44,752 bases of DNA, taken from positions 1 through 44,752 of the forward strand of contig CAYYPK010000048.1 of assembly GCA_964473525.1 (NCBI GenBank), written 5' to 3'. The notes beneath the pieces were generated by a model that was not told the DNA's origin, did not search any database, and was given only the letters and a program-made list of their open reading frames with translations. The position numbers and the translations under genes are program-made. This document shows positions 33,426 to 42,269 of the stretch, piece by piece. Source of the DNA: GCA-2687025 sp964473525. Its GTDB lineage: Bacteria > Poribacteria > WGA-4E > GCA-2687025. Positions within the stretch are counted from its first letter, which is position 1, and the number at the start of each line of letters is the position of its first letter.

Positions 33426-35186
33426 CTACTTGGACCAGCAGTCCTCAATGGCGCTCTCGACATCCACCGGAACGGCCTTGACGTAGTATTCCCCAGCCGC
33501 GCGCATGACCTTCTCGACGATGTCCTGGATCTCCGCTGCAATAGTAGCATCACACTCTACAACGACCTCGTCGTGCACGGTGTTGACGAGCGTGGCATCT
33601 ACGTTGAGCGCGTGCAACTCCTCGCGCAGCCGGATGAGCGCCAGCTTGATCATATCCGCGTTGGTGCCCTGGATCGGGGAGTTCTTGCCCTTGCGCTCAA
33701 TGGAGCCCTTCTTGCGTCGGTCCTGGTCAATGTCGGTCATGTCGAAGTAACGGCGGCGTCCGCCAATCGTAGTGGCGTACCCACGCGATATGGCGATTCG
33801 GCCCGCCCTTTCGAGGAACGACGCAATCTTCGGGAACCCTTCGAAGTACTTGCGTAGCAGGTCTTCCGCTTCTTCGTCGGGGCAGCCTATCTGTGCCGCG
33901 AGGCCCTTCGACGACATGCCATACGCCAGACCGAAGTTGATCGCCTTGGCCGCCTGGCGAAGTTCCTTGTTCTCGTCCTTGCTCACCGGAACCTTGAACA
34001 TCATCGTCGCCACGAGCGAGTGTAGGTCCTCGTTGTTCCGGAACGCGCGCAGGAACTCTGGATCCTGGCTCAGGTCCGCCAGGATGCGCAGTTCGCAGCC
34101 GCTGTAGTCCGCCGTGATGACTTTCCGCCCGGGGCCCGCGACGAAGCACGACCGGAACTCCGAATCGGACGGGATGTTCTGTAGGTTCGGCTTCGTGCAG
34201 GAGAGGCGTCCGCTCTCGGCGCCCAACTGCCGGAAGTCGCAGTGAATGCGCCCCGTCTTCGGGTGGATGTGCTCGAGGAATGTAGCGCCGTAGGTGGACA
34301 CGATCTTCTGATGCTGACGGTACTCGAGGATCAGCTTGGCGACGGGGTATTCGTCGGGATCCAGCGAGGACAGTACAGCCTTCGACGTGCTCTCCACCTC
34401 AATGCCGAGGAAAGAGAGCGCCTCTTTCAGCTGCTTGTCGCTGTCGTAGTTAATGGCGCGTCGCGCTTCGAACAGCACCAGTTCCCCGCGCTGCTCAATG
34501 TAAGGTTCGAACTCCTGATCCAACAGCTTCTGGTATCTGGCTGCCTCTTCCTCGGCCTCCCGTGCGATCTTCATCCACCGTTCCTGGTCGACCGCGACTC
34601 CGTTGAGTTCGATATCCGCGATCGCCGTGACGGCGAGGCACTCTAGCTTCACGGTGTGGTCGAGCTTCGCCTTCCGCACGAGCGGCATCTGCTTGTGCAG
34701 CACCTCGAGCGGGTAGATGACGTCGCGCCGCGCGTATTCCAACTGCGCCTGCGTGAAGTCCCCGGAGTGGTCGATGAACGACGTCTGCTCTTCCTTGGAT
34801 ATCTTCTTGCGCGTGTACCGCTCGACGACGGCGGCGAGGCCGTTGCCACCCTCCGCGCGTCGCCCGTTGCGCAGCACCTGCTCAATGAGCATGGTGTCGA
34901 CGACGTTTTCCATGCGGATGCCCGCAATCGCCTTGAGCATCTTGTAGTCGAACTTGGCGTTGTGAAGTACCTTGACCTTGCGGCTTTCCAGGACCGGGCG
35001 CAGAGGGTCGAGGGAGCACTTACGCGCGTCGATGACGTACTGCTTGTCGAGGTTCCCGACCTGGAGCAGCAGGAGTTCCGACTCGAAGGGGTCGAGACCC
35101 GTTGTCTCCGTGTCGACGCCTATGATCGGCATCGCTTCGATCTCGGGTACGATTTTCTCAACAGCCGCCGTCGATGTCAGATACAT
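33426..35186 (-). CDS. polA: Family A DNA polymerase with 3'-5' exonuclease, without 5' nuclease domain
   Basis: 586 residues, against about 900 for standard DNA polymerase I. The protein begins directly at the exonuclease domain: Asp25 and Glu27 (DTETTGLDP), Asp80 (NAKFDYK), Tyr151/Asp155 (YARRD), all metal ligands present, so proofreading is likely active. Polymerase motifs: A Asp360-YSGCELR, B RQAAKAINFGLAYG (410-423; Lys414, Tyr422), C VHDE (537-540). The usual QI before ELR in motif A is GC. The flap nuclease must be encoded elsewhere if it exists. First gene of the eight-gene run; the ATG has only a weak Shine-Dalgarno sequence. Confidence 0.93.
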   Translation of the reverse strand: MYLTSTAAVEKIVPEIEAMPIIGVDTETTGLDPFESELLLLQVGNLDKQYVIDARKCSLDPLRPVLESRKVKVLHNAKFDYKMLKAIAGIRMENVVDTMLIEQVLRNGRRAEGGNGLAAVVERYTRKKISKEEQTSFIDHSGDFTQAQLEYARRDVIYPLEVLHKQMPLVRKAKLDHTVKLECLAVTAIADIELNGVAVDQERWMKIAREAEEEAARYQKLLDQEFEPYIEQRGELVLFEARRAINYDSDKQLKEALSFLGIEVESTSKAVLSSLDPDEYPVAKLILEYRQHQKIVSTYGATFLEHIHPKTGRIHCDFRQLGAESGRLSCTKPNLQNIPSDSEFRSCFVAGPGRKVITADYSGCELRILADLSQDPEFLRAFRNNEDLHSLVATMMFKVPVSKDENKELRQAAKAINFGLAYGMSSKGLAAQIGCPDEEAEDLLRKYFEGFPKIASFLERAGRIAISRGYATTIGGRRRYFDMTDIDQDRRKKGSIERKGKNSPIQGTNADMIKLALIRLREELHALNVDATLVNTVHDEVVVECDATIAAEIQDIVEKVMRAAGEYYVKAVPVDVESAIEDCWSK

Positions 35187-35335
35187 GGCGTCGTTTCACC
35201 CTATCGTCGTGACGAACTCAGTCTCTCGGCGGGGCTCCGGTAGGACTCAATGAAACGTCACCTCGGCGCGCGTGGATTCATGGATTCGCGCGACTGCCCG
35301 CGCCCTCACGTTGTACCGTAAGTGGCACGGCAGCG

Positions 35336-36286
35336 TCATCTGCCACGTTGAGATTCGCGGTATTCCTCGACCTGCGCGAGGTGGCGCAGCCTTCGCATGA
35401 CGTCGAGCTCGATCTGTCGCACGCGCTCCCGCGTGACGTCGAACTGTAGACCGATTTCCCTCAGCGTATGCTCCTCGTGCCCGTCCAGGCCAAACCGGAG
35501 GAGCATCATGTGGCGCTCCTTCTCCGGGAGGGCGTCGAGCATCCGGCGCACCTGCTCGGACTGAATGATGCCGTCGAGAGGGTGACGTGACCAGTCGTCG
35601 AGATCCTGGATGAAGTCGCGTAGTGCCGGCGCCGTGGGCGAGTCGTCCAGCGGCAGTTCCAGGGACAGCAACTCCGACGGGATCGCCATCAGTTCCTGCA
35701 CTTCCTCGGTGGATATCTCCAGCGCTTCAGCCACCTCGGCGGGTGTGGGCTCGCGCTGCAGCTCCTGATGTAGGCGCGCGCTGGCTCGTTCGAGCTTCGA
35801 CACCTTGGCGACCACATACGTCGGAAGGCGGATGACGCGGGCGTAGTTGTCCAGCGCGCGCAGCACCGCTTGACGTATCCACCAGATGGCGTACGTGCTG
35901 AACTTAAAGCCTCGCGTGTGGTCGAACTTCTCGACCGCGCGGAGCAGGCCGATGTTGCCTTCCTGCACGAGATCCGCCAGCGGGACATTGTAGCCCGAGT
36001 ACTTCACCGCCACGCTGATTACGAGTCGGAGGTTGCAGCGAATGAGGCGCTCGCGCGCCACCTCGTCGCCGTCCTGGATTCTCTTGGCGAGATCGACCTC
36101 TTCCTCGCGCGTCAGCAGACGCGTCTTCGTGACCGTCGCCATCCACATGCGCAGAGCGTCTACGCTGCTGACGGGCGCGCGCGCCGGGGCCGCCTTGGGA
36201 GGGCTCGGCTGGGCGGTTGCGTCTGTCCCCTTCGGGGCGGCGCCAGCTTCTTCTTCGGCAGGATGGACGTCTTGCTTCTTCGACAT
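35336..36286 (-). CDS. RNA polymerase sigma-70 family factor (RpoD/RpoS-like, group 1/2)
   Basis: 316 residues from ATG 36286 (no strong ribosome-binding site; GTG 36322 is the open-frame limit). A Pro/Ala-rich unstructured head (1-40) is followed by region 1.2 (SVDALRMWMATVTKTRLLTREEEVDLAKRI), regions 2.1-2.4 (NLRLVISVAVKYSG, DLVQEGNIGLLRAVEKFD, FSTYAIWWIRQAVLRAL), region 3, and region 4.2 helix-turn-helix (TLREIGLQFDVTRERVRQIE, 274-293). It lacks the long 1.1 region of a classical RpoD, so it may be the primary factor of a compact lineage or an RpoS-like alternative factor. Confidence 0.92.
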   Translation of the reverse strand: MSKKQDVHPAEEEAGAAPKGTDATAQPSPPKAAPARAPVSSVDALRMWMATVTKTRLLTREEEVDLAKRIQDGDEVARERLIRCNLRLVISVAVKYSGYNVPLADLVQEGNIGLLRAVEKFDHTRGFKFSTYAIWWIRQAVLRALDNYARVIRLPTYVVAKVSKLERASARLHQELQREPTPAEVAEALEISTEEVQELMAIPSELLSLELPLDDSPTAPALRDFIQDLDDWSRHPLDGIIQSEQVRRMLDALPEKERHMMLLRFGLDGHEEHTLREIGLQFDVTRERVRQIELDVMRRLRHLAQVEEYRESQRGR

Positions 36287-36551
36287 GTGATCTAGCTGGG
36301 GCTCGTCCACGCGCGTCGACACCGGCTGTTACACGCTCGGACGTGGCGACTTCCTACCCGCAGATTACGGGCAGAAGTGTGACTTGGCAAGACACGGCGG
36401 ATGAGCGGTGCAGCGCGCGGGCGGTTTTGGGCGACGTTGAGGAGCCCTGGCGGCTCTGGCTCGGCGTCGCCGGTCGTCGGTGTTGGGCGTGGGCGCAGAA
36501 CCTCACCCGAGTGGCCTATAGCTCCGCGACTACTCTTTGGCTACTCCGCGA

Positions 36552-39500
36552 CTACTCTTCGGCGAGCGTCAGGACGTAGTCTCGTAGCGCGTGCATCTGA
36601 GTCGGCACGTCGCCATCGGCATACTGCGCATAGAGGGCCTGACCACCGATTTCCCAGGGGAACAGAGGCATGCCGTTGCCCGGCCAGAAGTACTCGGGAT
36701 CGGTTACCCACTCGGCGATCCACTCCGGCTTGAGGCGTTCCGAGTGCGCCAGCCACGGGGCCAGGTTCGCCGGTCCCGGTTCGGTGGCGGGGTGGCAAGC
36801 GCCAGCGGCGCATCCCGCGTCGTTGCGGAACATGTTCTCGCCGATCTGTACGAGCGCTTCATCCGCCTCGTGGGTGATCTCTTCGTAGGGGTACGTCTCG
36901 CCAGCCAATGCCATGAAGTAGGCGACCAGATCGCCCGCCTCGGTGTCCGTCAGCTGGAAGTACGGCATGCGTCCCTGGTCGCGATCGAACAGGTACTGGC
37001 GTACCGGATAGGGGCGTTTAAGGAACTCGAACAGCCACTCTGGGCGGAACCGTTCGCCGGCGAATGTCAGCACGGGGCCGTGCTGCACGCGCGTGCTTCT
37101 GCCACGACCCGTATCCACGGGATAGCCCGCCCGCATGAAGGAGAACGTGTTGCCCACGCTGTCGTATCCAGCGCGCCCGGCGCCGTCCGTCGTCACGATC
37201 TCCTCAGGGTTGAGCGTCACCTGCTCGCCGTGGACGCCAGCGTCCGGGACGCTGCCGTCGTACGACCGCTGTACCATCATCGCCCGACCGTATGCGGGAT
37301 CGGAGACGCCCCAGCCGTTGTTCTTGATGTCGTCCGCGGAGCCATCAACGCCATCGTCGCCCGGGTAGGTCGGCAGCGCGCCTTCCTCACGCGAGTGTCT
37401 GCCGAACGCCCAGCCCTTGATGAGGCGTCCGTCGTGGGTCGCAAACGACTCCTCGATAGCGTGGCAGCCCGCGCAGTTATAACGGATCGCGAGGCCTCGG
37501 CCCCGCTCGATCTGCTGCTCGCGCTTTGTCAGATGGTCGCGGTATTCCTCGGCGACCTCGTTCTCGCCGCGGAAGCTCTTCAGGAGCGTCATCAGCGACG
37601 CGGCTTCGTCCTCGCTCAGGTAGAAGTTGGGCATGTTCTGCGCCACGGCGTTCGCTTCGGTGGCGTAGACGTTCGGCTCCATGATCTTGTTGAACACCCA
37701 GTCGTGCCAGGTGTGGTGCACCTCGGTGACGGCTTGCTCGTCGTGCGCGTCTACGGTGACCTCGGTAAGCTCTTCCGGCTGCTTGTAGAACATGCCAAGC
37801 CAGTCAGCCGGGTCCGCCTCGGCGTTGTTCGAAGGAGCGCGTACGGTGATCGCGCCGTCGGCGTGTTCGCCGACGACTTCGCCCCACTTGAGGTCGTTGC
37901 GGTCGCCGTAGTAGGCGATCTTGCGGTGCCCGGTGAACCCGTAGTCCAGGAACTCGGGCGTCTTCGTCGCGAGGTCCGTCAGTTCAGGCCCGATCTGCTG
38001 TCCGACCCACTGCTGGCCGCCTACGAGGCGTGTGCCGCCAGAGCCGTCGGGCATATGGGCTTCGAGGAAGTGGCAGCCAACACATCCCTTGCCGGAGGGG
38101 CCGAAGAGCCGCTCGCCCTCGGCGACGAGTTGTGGCGTGATCTCGAAGTCGCCGTCGAACCGGTTCCACGAGTCGTCCTTCAGTGACAGGAGGTAGTCGG
38201 TCACCGCGGTGATCTGACGACGTCGCTCACTCCCCTGCACGTTGTCGAACATCGCGGGCATGATCGTCTTCGGGTCGTACCCGCGCGGGTTCTCCAACCA
38301 CTGCTCGAGGAACTTGCGGCTGACCTTGGAACCGACCGCGCTCAGGTCGGGGCCAAACGTGTTGCCGCGCGTCTCCGTCCCGTCGGGAACAGTGTGGCAG
38401 GCGAGGCACCCGATGTTCTTCACGAGGAGCTCGCCTTCGCGCACGCTCTCGGGATCAAGTGTCTCGTCCGCGATGGTGCGGAAGCCGCTGTCCTCGCCTT
38501 GCACGACGCTCGGGCCGGTCCACCCGCTAGCGGCGAGCACGAACGCCGAGATGGCTTGCGCCTCTTCGTCCGATAGCCGGTAGTTCGGCATGCGGGTCTG
38601 AGCGAGATAGGATCTCGGGCTTTTGAGCCAGTTGACGAGCCACGCCTTGCCCGTATCCTCGCTGAGTTTCCAGCCGAACCCACGCCCACGCTCGCCACCT
38701 TCGGCGGCCACGAGGCTACCCAGCTTCTCGTCGTAGGAGAGCGACGGGCCGACCTGCCAGCGGCGATGCTCCACGTAGTCCTCCGCCGGGTCGTATGTCA
38801 CGCGGCCGTAGTCCGCTGCGAAGTGACACCCGTGGCACCCAAGTCGCTCGAACAGGCGCTTGCCCTTCGACAGCGACGGAGCATAGTCGAGTTCCAGCGT
38901 CTCGCTGTGGCACATCTGGCACTTCGTTTCGCCGAAGTCTCCTACCGGTTCCCCGTTGACGTTCGGGTGGAAGTGCGAGTGCTGGCGATACTTGTGGTCC
39001 GTTCCTTTCGTCGCCTCGTACGTGATCAGGTCGGCGGCGGAGCGGTTCACGTCCTCCGCTAGCGCGGCGAGTTCGAAGTTGCTCTCGGAAGCCAGCTTAG
39101 CGCGCGCTTCGTCGATCATGTGGCTGTCGTTGCTGAGGCTCGTCAGCACGCCCTCTTTCCACCAGTGCGTGGGGGAAGCGGGGTTGTGCGGATCCTCGCG
39201 GAAGTCGCAGCCTGCGTCTTCCCACGTGAGCGCGCGCCCCTGCCCATCGTGGCACGTCGTGCAGCCGTAGCTCTCGACGGGGTGCGAAGCGAAGATGGCT
39301 TCGCGGTTTGGGTGCGTGCGGTAGAGCTTCGGGTAAGCCTGGAACACCTCAATGAGCGCTCCCTCGACCAGTTGGCTCTCCGCGAACGCGGCGTCCCAGT
39401 AGATGCCGCGCTCGTAGAACTGGTAGCCGTGCTCGGGATAGAACTGCACGCCGTTCACGTAGACCACCGGGTCGTTCCAGATCAAGCCGTCCTGCGTGGG

Positions 39501-40598
39501 GCGGCTGATCCGCACATTGATCGTGTCGCCCATGGGCAACTCGGTGACGGTGTTCCAACGGCCGGCGCGCCTCGGGTGCGGCTCCGCTTTGTAGACGACA
39601 CCGCTCTCGACCTTGAACGTGTCGTGAATCCACCACTCGTACCCCGGCTTCGTAGCAGCGATGTGACACGACTGGCAGCGGTCCATGTCGTTCAGGACCG
39701 GCCCGAGCCCGGTCAACTGCACCTGCTTGATCTGGACGCGTCGCACGGTTCCGAAGTTCGCGAGCATCTCGATCATGTTGTAGTCGACGAGATCGAGTTC
39801 ATCTCGCGCGCCTGCAAGTGACGTGGCAGTGTCCTTAACGCGGTCGGAATAGCCCGCGATAGCGGCAACGCCGCGCCGCGTCTCCTCGGCTCCCTTGACC
39901 TTCTGGAAGTCGGCGAGCCAAGTTCGCATTTCAGATGTCGTGACGTCGAGCGCGCTGATGACGGCGTCCCGGGGGTCGAGTATCTCACCCTTGAATTCGA
40001 CGGCGTTTCCGAACTGGCGCTTCTCGCTCTCGATGGCGTGGCGCTCCACCGAGTATTGGTAGTACTCGGCGTCCTTGAGGCTCTTCTGGACGCGGATCTT
40101 GCCGCCCTCTTCGTTATAGAGCCGCTCAAGATCCACGAGGGTGAGCGTGTCAGCAAACTGAGAGGCGGAGAACGCGCGAGGCGCGGGGTCAGCGGCGAGT
40201 AGCTCGACGGAGCCGTCGGCGTTCTTGCGGAAGTCGACCCGGCCCCACTTGCGGTTGAAGGTGGCTACATCGCCGTAGGTGTCGGCGAGGAAACCGCGCG
40301 CGATCCCGTCGATATCCGCCGTGGTCAGCGTCGTGTCAACGTCCACAACGTCGCCGGTGTCGCCGGGGTCGAAGCCTAGCGCCCGCAACTCCGATTCGAG
40401 GTCCGCAACCGTGGAGCGCACCCGTGTCCGCTCGAGGGCGTAGAAATCGCGCTGATACTTCTTGTAGGGGCGTCGGGTCTCGAACTCGTTAAAGATGACC
40501 CACCACGCGACAACGAGGGAGAGGATTCCGAGGATGAAGAACAGACCCGAGAACGACTTCTTCTCAACCGGAACTTCGTCCGGGCGGTAGCGAAACAA
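36552..40598 (-). CDS. Membrane-anchored octaheme c-type cytochrome
   Basis: 1348 residues, starting at TTG 40598 (gggggt about ten bases upstream, no ATG nearby). One transmembrane anchor, about 15-37, then a large periplasmic part that opens RPYKKYQRDFYALE. Heme sites: CxxCH at 308, 446, 560, 588, 731, 839 and 1042 (first Cys), plus CX4CH at 1263-1269 (CAAGACH), eight in all. Five MP motifs (Met670, 780, 989, 1211, 1310) sit where class I cytochrome c domains carry the distal Met ligand. The middle (about 850-970) lacks heme sites. It probably moves electrons between the quinone pool and a terminal acceptor; no partner oxidase or quinol complex is in the window. It is flanked by a sigma factor and an ankyrin gene. 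Confidence 0.92.
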   Translation of the reverse strand: MFRYRPDEVPVEKKSFSGLFFILGILSLVVAWWVIFNEFETRRPYKKYQRDFYALERTRVRSTVADLESELRALGFDPGDTGDVVDVDTTLTTADIDGIARGFLADTYGDVATFNRKWGRVDFRKNADGSVELLAADPAPRAFSASQFADTLTLVDLERLYNEEGGKIRVQKSLKDAEYYQYSVERHAIESEKRQFGNAVEFKGEILDPRDAVISALDVTTSEMRTWLADFQKVKGAEETRRGVAAIAGYSDRVKDTATSLAGARDELDLVDYNMIEMLANFGTVRRVQIKQVQLTGLGPVLNDMDRCQSCHIAATKPGYEWWIHDTFKVESGVVYKAEPHPRRAGRWNTVTELPMGDTINVRISRPTQDGLIWNDPVVYVNGVQFYPEHGYQFYERGIYWDAAFAESQLVEGALIEVFQAYPKLYRTHPNREAIFASHPVESYGCTTCHDGQGRALTWEDAGCDFREDPHNPASPTHWWKEGVLTSLSNDSHMIDEARAKLASESNFELAALAEDVNRSAADLITYEATKGTDHKYRQHSHFHPNVNGEPVGDFGETKCQMCHSETLELDYAPSLSKGKRLFERLGCHGCHFAADYGRVTYDPAEDYVEHRRWQVGPSLSYDEKLGSLVAAEGGERGRGFGWKLSEDTGKAWLVNWLKSPRSYLAQTRMPNYRLSDEEAQAISAFVLAASGWTGPSVVQGEDSGFRTIADETLDPESVREGELLVKNIGCLACHTVPDGTETRGNTFGPDLSAVGSKVSRKFLEQWLENPRGYDPKTIMPAMFDNVQGSERRRQITAVTDYLLSLKDDSWNRFDGDFEITPQLVAEGERLFGPSGKGCVGCHFLEAHMPDGSGGTRLVGGQQWVGQQIGPELTDLATKTPEFLDYGFTGHRKIAYYGDRNDLKWGEVVGEHADGAITVRAPSNNAEADPADWLGMFYKQPEELTEVTVDAHDEQAVTEVHHTWHDWVFNKIMEPNVYATEANAVAQNMPNFYLSEDEAASLMTLLKSFRGENEVAEEYRDHLTKREQQIERGRGLAIRYNCAGCHAIEESFATHDGRLIKGWAFGRHSREEGALPTYPGDDGVDGSADDIKNNGWGVSDPAYGRAMMVQRSYDGSVPDAGVHGEQVTLNPEEIVTTDGAGRAGYDSVGNTFSFMRAGYPVDTGRGRSTRVQHGPVLTFAGERFRPEWLFEFLKRPYPVRQYLFDRDQGRMPYFQLTDTEAGDLVAYFMALAGETYPYEEITHEADEALVQIGENMFRNDAGCAAGACHPATEPGPANLAPWLAHSERLKPEWIAEWVTDPEYFWPGNGMPLFPWEIGGQALYAQYADGDVPTQMHALRDYVLTLAEE

Positions 40599-40770
40599 AA
40601 CTCGACCCCCAGCGATGCCTATCTCTTGCTAGCCACACGACGCATATCGGCCACCCGCGCAAAACGGCGGCGAGGCCCATAATGAGCCGATCTAACCTTA
40701 CAGGGTATCGGAGTACCAGGCAATCCCGGCGGCGCGGAAAAGCGAGTGAGTGTCGGCCGTCAGCCCGTCG

Positions 40771-41934
40771 TCAGGCAGACAGGCCGACCGCCTCGTCGAG
40801 GCGTTCCACGCCGGTAGGCGCCTCAATGGCGTCTCGCGACGCGCCCGCGCGCACGAGCGCAGCTGCGGCAGGGGCATAGTCGACGCCAGGCGTCGGCCAT
40901 CCAGTCGCCTTCCTGACAAGAGCGCCCAGCGGCGTGAGCTTGGGGCTGTTGACGGCTTCCAGCGGCGCCCCACGCGTGGTCAGTAGTTCCACCACGGGAG
41001 CGTGGCCGTATTCGGCGGCGAAGTGTAGTGCCGTGTTGTTCTGCCAGCCGGCGGCGAGCATGTCGGCGCCGTTGTCGAGGAGTACGCGCACGCATTGCTC
41101 ACGCCCGTGCTTGCTCGCGCAGTGAAGCGCGTTTACGAGCGTCTTAGCATCGTGGTCACCGTCGCGGAGAACGTCGGCGAGTGGATCAGGCCGCCCGACG
41201 CCAGCGTAGGCGTGCAAGCCGCTCACGGTGGCTCTGCATCGCACGAGCGCCTCTGCGGAGTCCGTGTAGCCGAAGTCGAGAGCGAACCTGAGCGGCAGGC
41301 CGTCGCCGTCGAGCCCGTCCACGGAGGCGCCGCCCCGCACGAACGCCTCGACGAGCGCGCCACCGAGACCGGCTTCGTGAGGATGTCCGCTAGTCACGAG
41401 CATCACGAGCGGGGTGGAGGCAGGCTTGCCATCGTGGAACGTGGCGTCCGCGTCTGCCCCGGCGTCCAGTAGAATGCCCGCGATTCCCACGGCGTTCGGT
41501 GGCGTCTTTTGCAGACCGTCCTCGACGGCGTTTGCGGAGACGTAGTGCAGCAGCGTCGCGCGATGCTTGGCCGACGCGCGGGCGGTCGCAAGCGCTGGGT
41601 CGTCGGCAAGCATCGCGCGCAACGCTGCCGCGTCACCGTTAACGACGGCGCTGATCGCGGCGGCGAACCTGCCCTCCTCGTCGCGCCTCGGCGCGGAGGA
41701 GTCCACGCAGACGCGCAGGCGACGCCAGCTCTCGAACCCGTACTCGCGCGCGACCACAGTCTGCGCGTCCGCCAGCGTCATCGGAGCGACCTTCGCCGGC
41801 GCCGCGCGAGGCAGGAACTCCTCGACGCGCGCTCGCGCATCCCCGTCGCCGCTACCCATCGCGGAGACCAGTTGCTTCGCCTGCTTCTTCAGATGCTCGA
41901 CGCTCGGACGGTCGGGTAGGCGCTTCGTAGGCAT
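40771..41934 (-). CDS. Ankyrin-repeat protein
   Basis: 387 residues. An N-terminal helical cap (RLPDRPSVEHLKKQAKQLV, then LADAQTVVAREYGFESWRRL) is common to a bacterial ankyrin subfamily. Roughly six to seven ankyrin units follow from about residue 90, clearest at NALHCASKHGREQCVRVLLDNGADMLA and TALHFAAEYGHAPVVELLTTRGAPLEA. It is cytoplasmic, a protein-binding scaffold by family; partner unknown. The start at 41934 is ATG. Ends 172 bp before the cytochrome gene start, same strand. Confidence 0.9.
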   Translation of the reverse strand: MPTKRLPDRPSVEHLKKQAKQLVSAMGSGDGDARARVEEFLPRAAPAKVAPMTLADAQTVVAREYGFESWRRLRVCVDSSAPRRDEEGRFAAAISAVVNGDAAALRAMLADDPALATARASAKHRATLLHYVSANAVEDGLQKTPPNAVGIAGILLDAGADADATFHDGKPASTPLVMLVTSGHPHEAGLGGALVEAFVRGGASVDGLDGDGLPLRFALDFGYTDSAEALVRCRATVSGLHAYAGVGRPDPLADVLRDGDHDAKTLVNALHCASKHGREQCVRVLLDNGADMLAAGWQNNTALHFAAEYGHAPVVELLTTRGAPLEAVNSPKLTPLGALVRKATGWPTPGVDYAPAAAALVRAGASRDAIEAPTGVERLDEAVGLSA

Positions 41935-42269
41935 GATAACCCTCTCTCGAATCGCCCGGGACCCGCATCCACAGGCTGAAAGAAGGTTGCTCTGTCGTCG
42001 TCGACTCGAGGTGGGCTAAGCCCTTTTCGCGGGTCTGACGGCTCCCTCGGAGCTCCGTCACCTTATGTACGCTCAGGCCCATGGACTGTCAAGTCACGCT
42101 GCCGCGAAGACGCGCTGGATGGACTTAACACCCGACGGGGCGCGGGCTAAGGTGTGAGCGCACTCCGCAGGCCCCGCAAGAGGACGTAGCGGCGCTGGCG
42201 CTCAGGCGACTCTAGCAGTGGGCGATGGCCTGGCAGGTATATCGAGCAGCGATGGGCGTAGAGTGACGC
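41935..42269. other. Divergent intergenic region
   Basis: 335 bp between the divergent ankyrin and URO-D-like genes; it must hold both promoters, but no convincing boxes are seen. On the minus strand the ankyrin leader contains two hairpins: tgacgg...ccgtca with inner ctcc/ggag (42036-42060) and gggct-t-agccc (about 42013-42023). They might fold in the 5' leader; no known riboswitch is recognised. Confidence 0.5.

Noticed and set aside
33098..33553. 151-codon minus-strand frame across the polA/VanZ junction
   Set aside because: Different frame from both real genes, Arg/Ser-rich and without a start signal.
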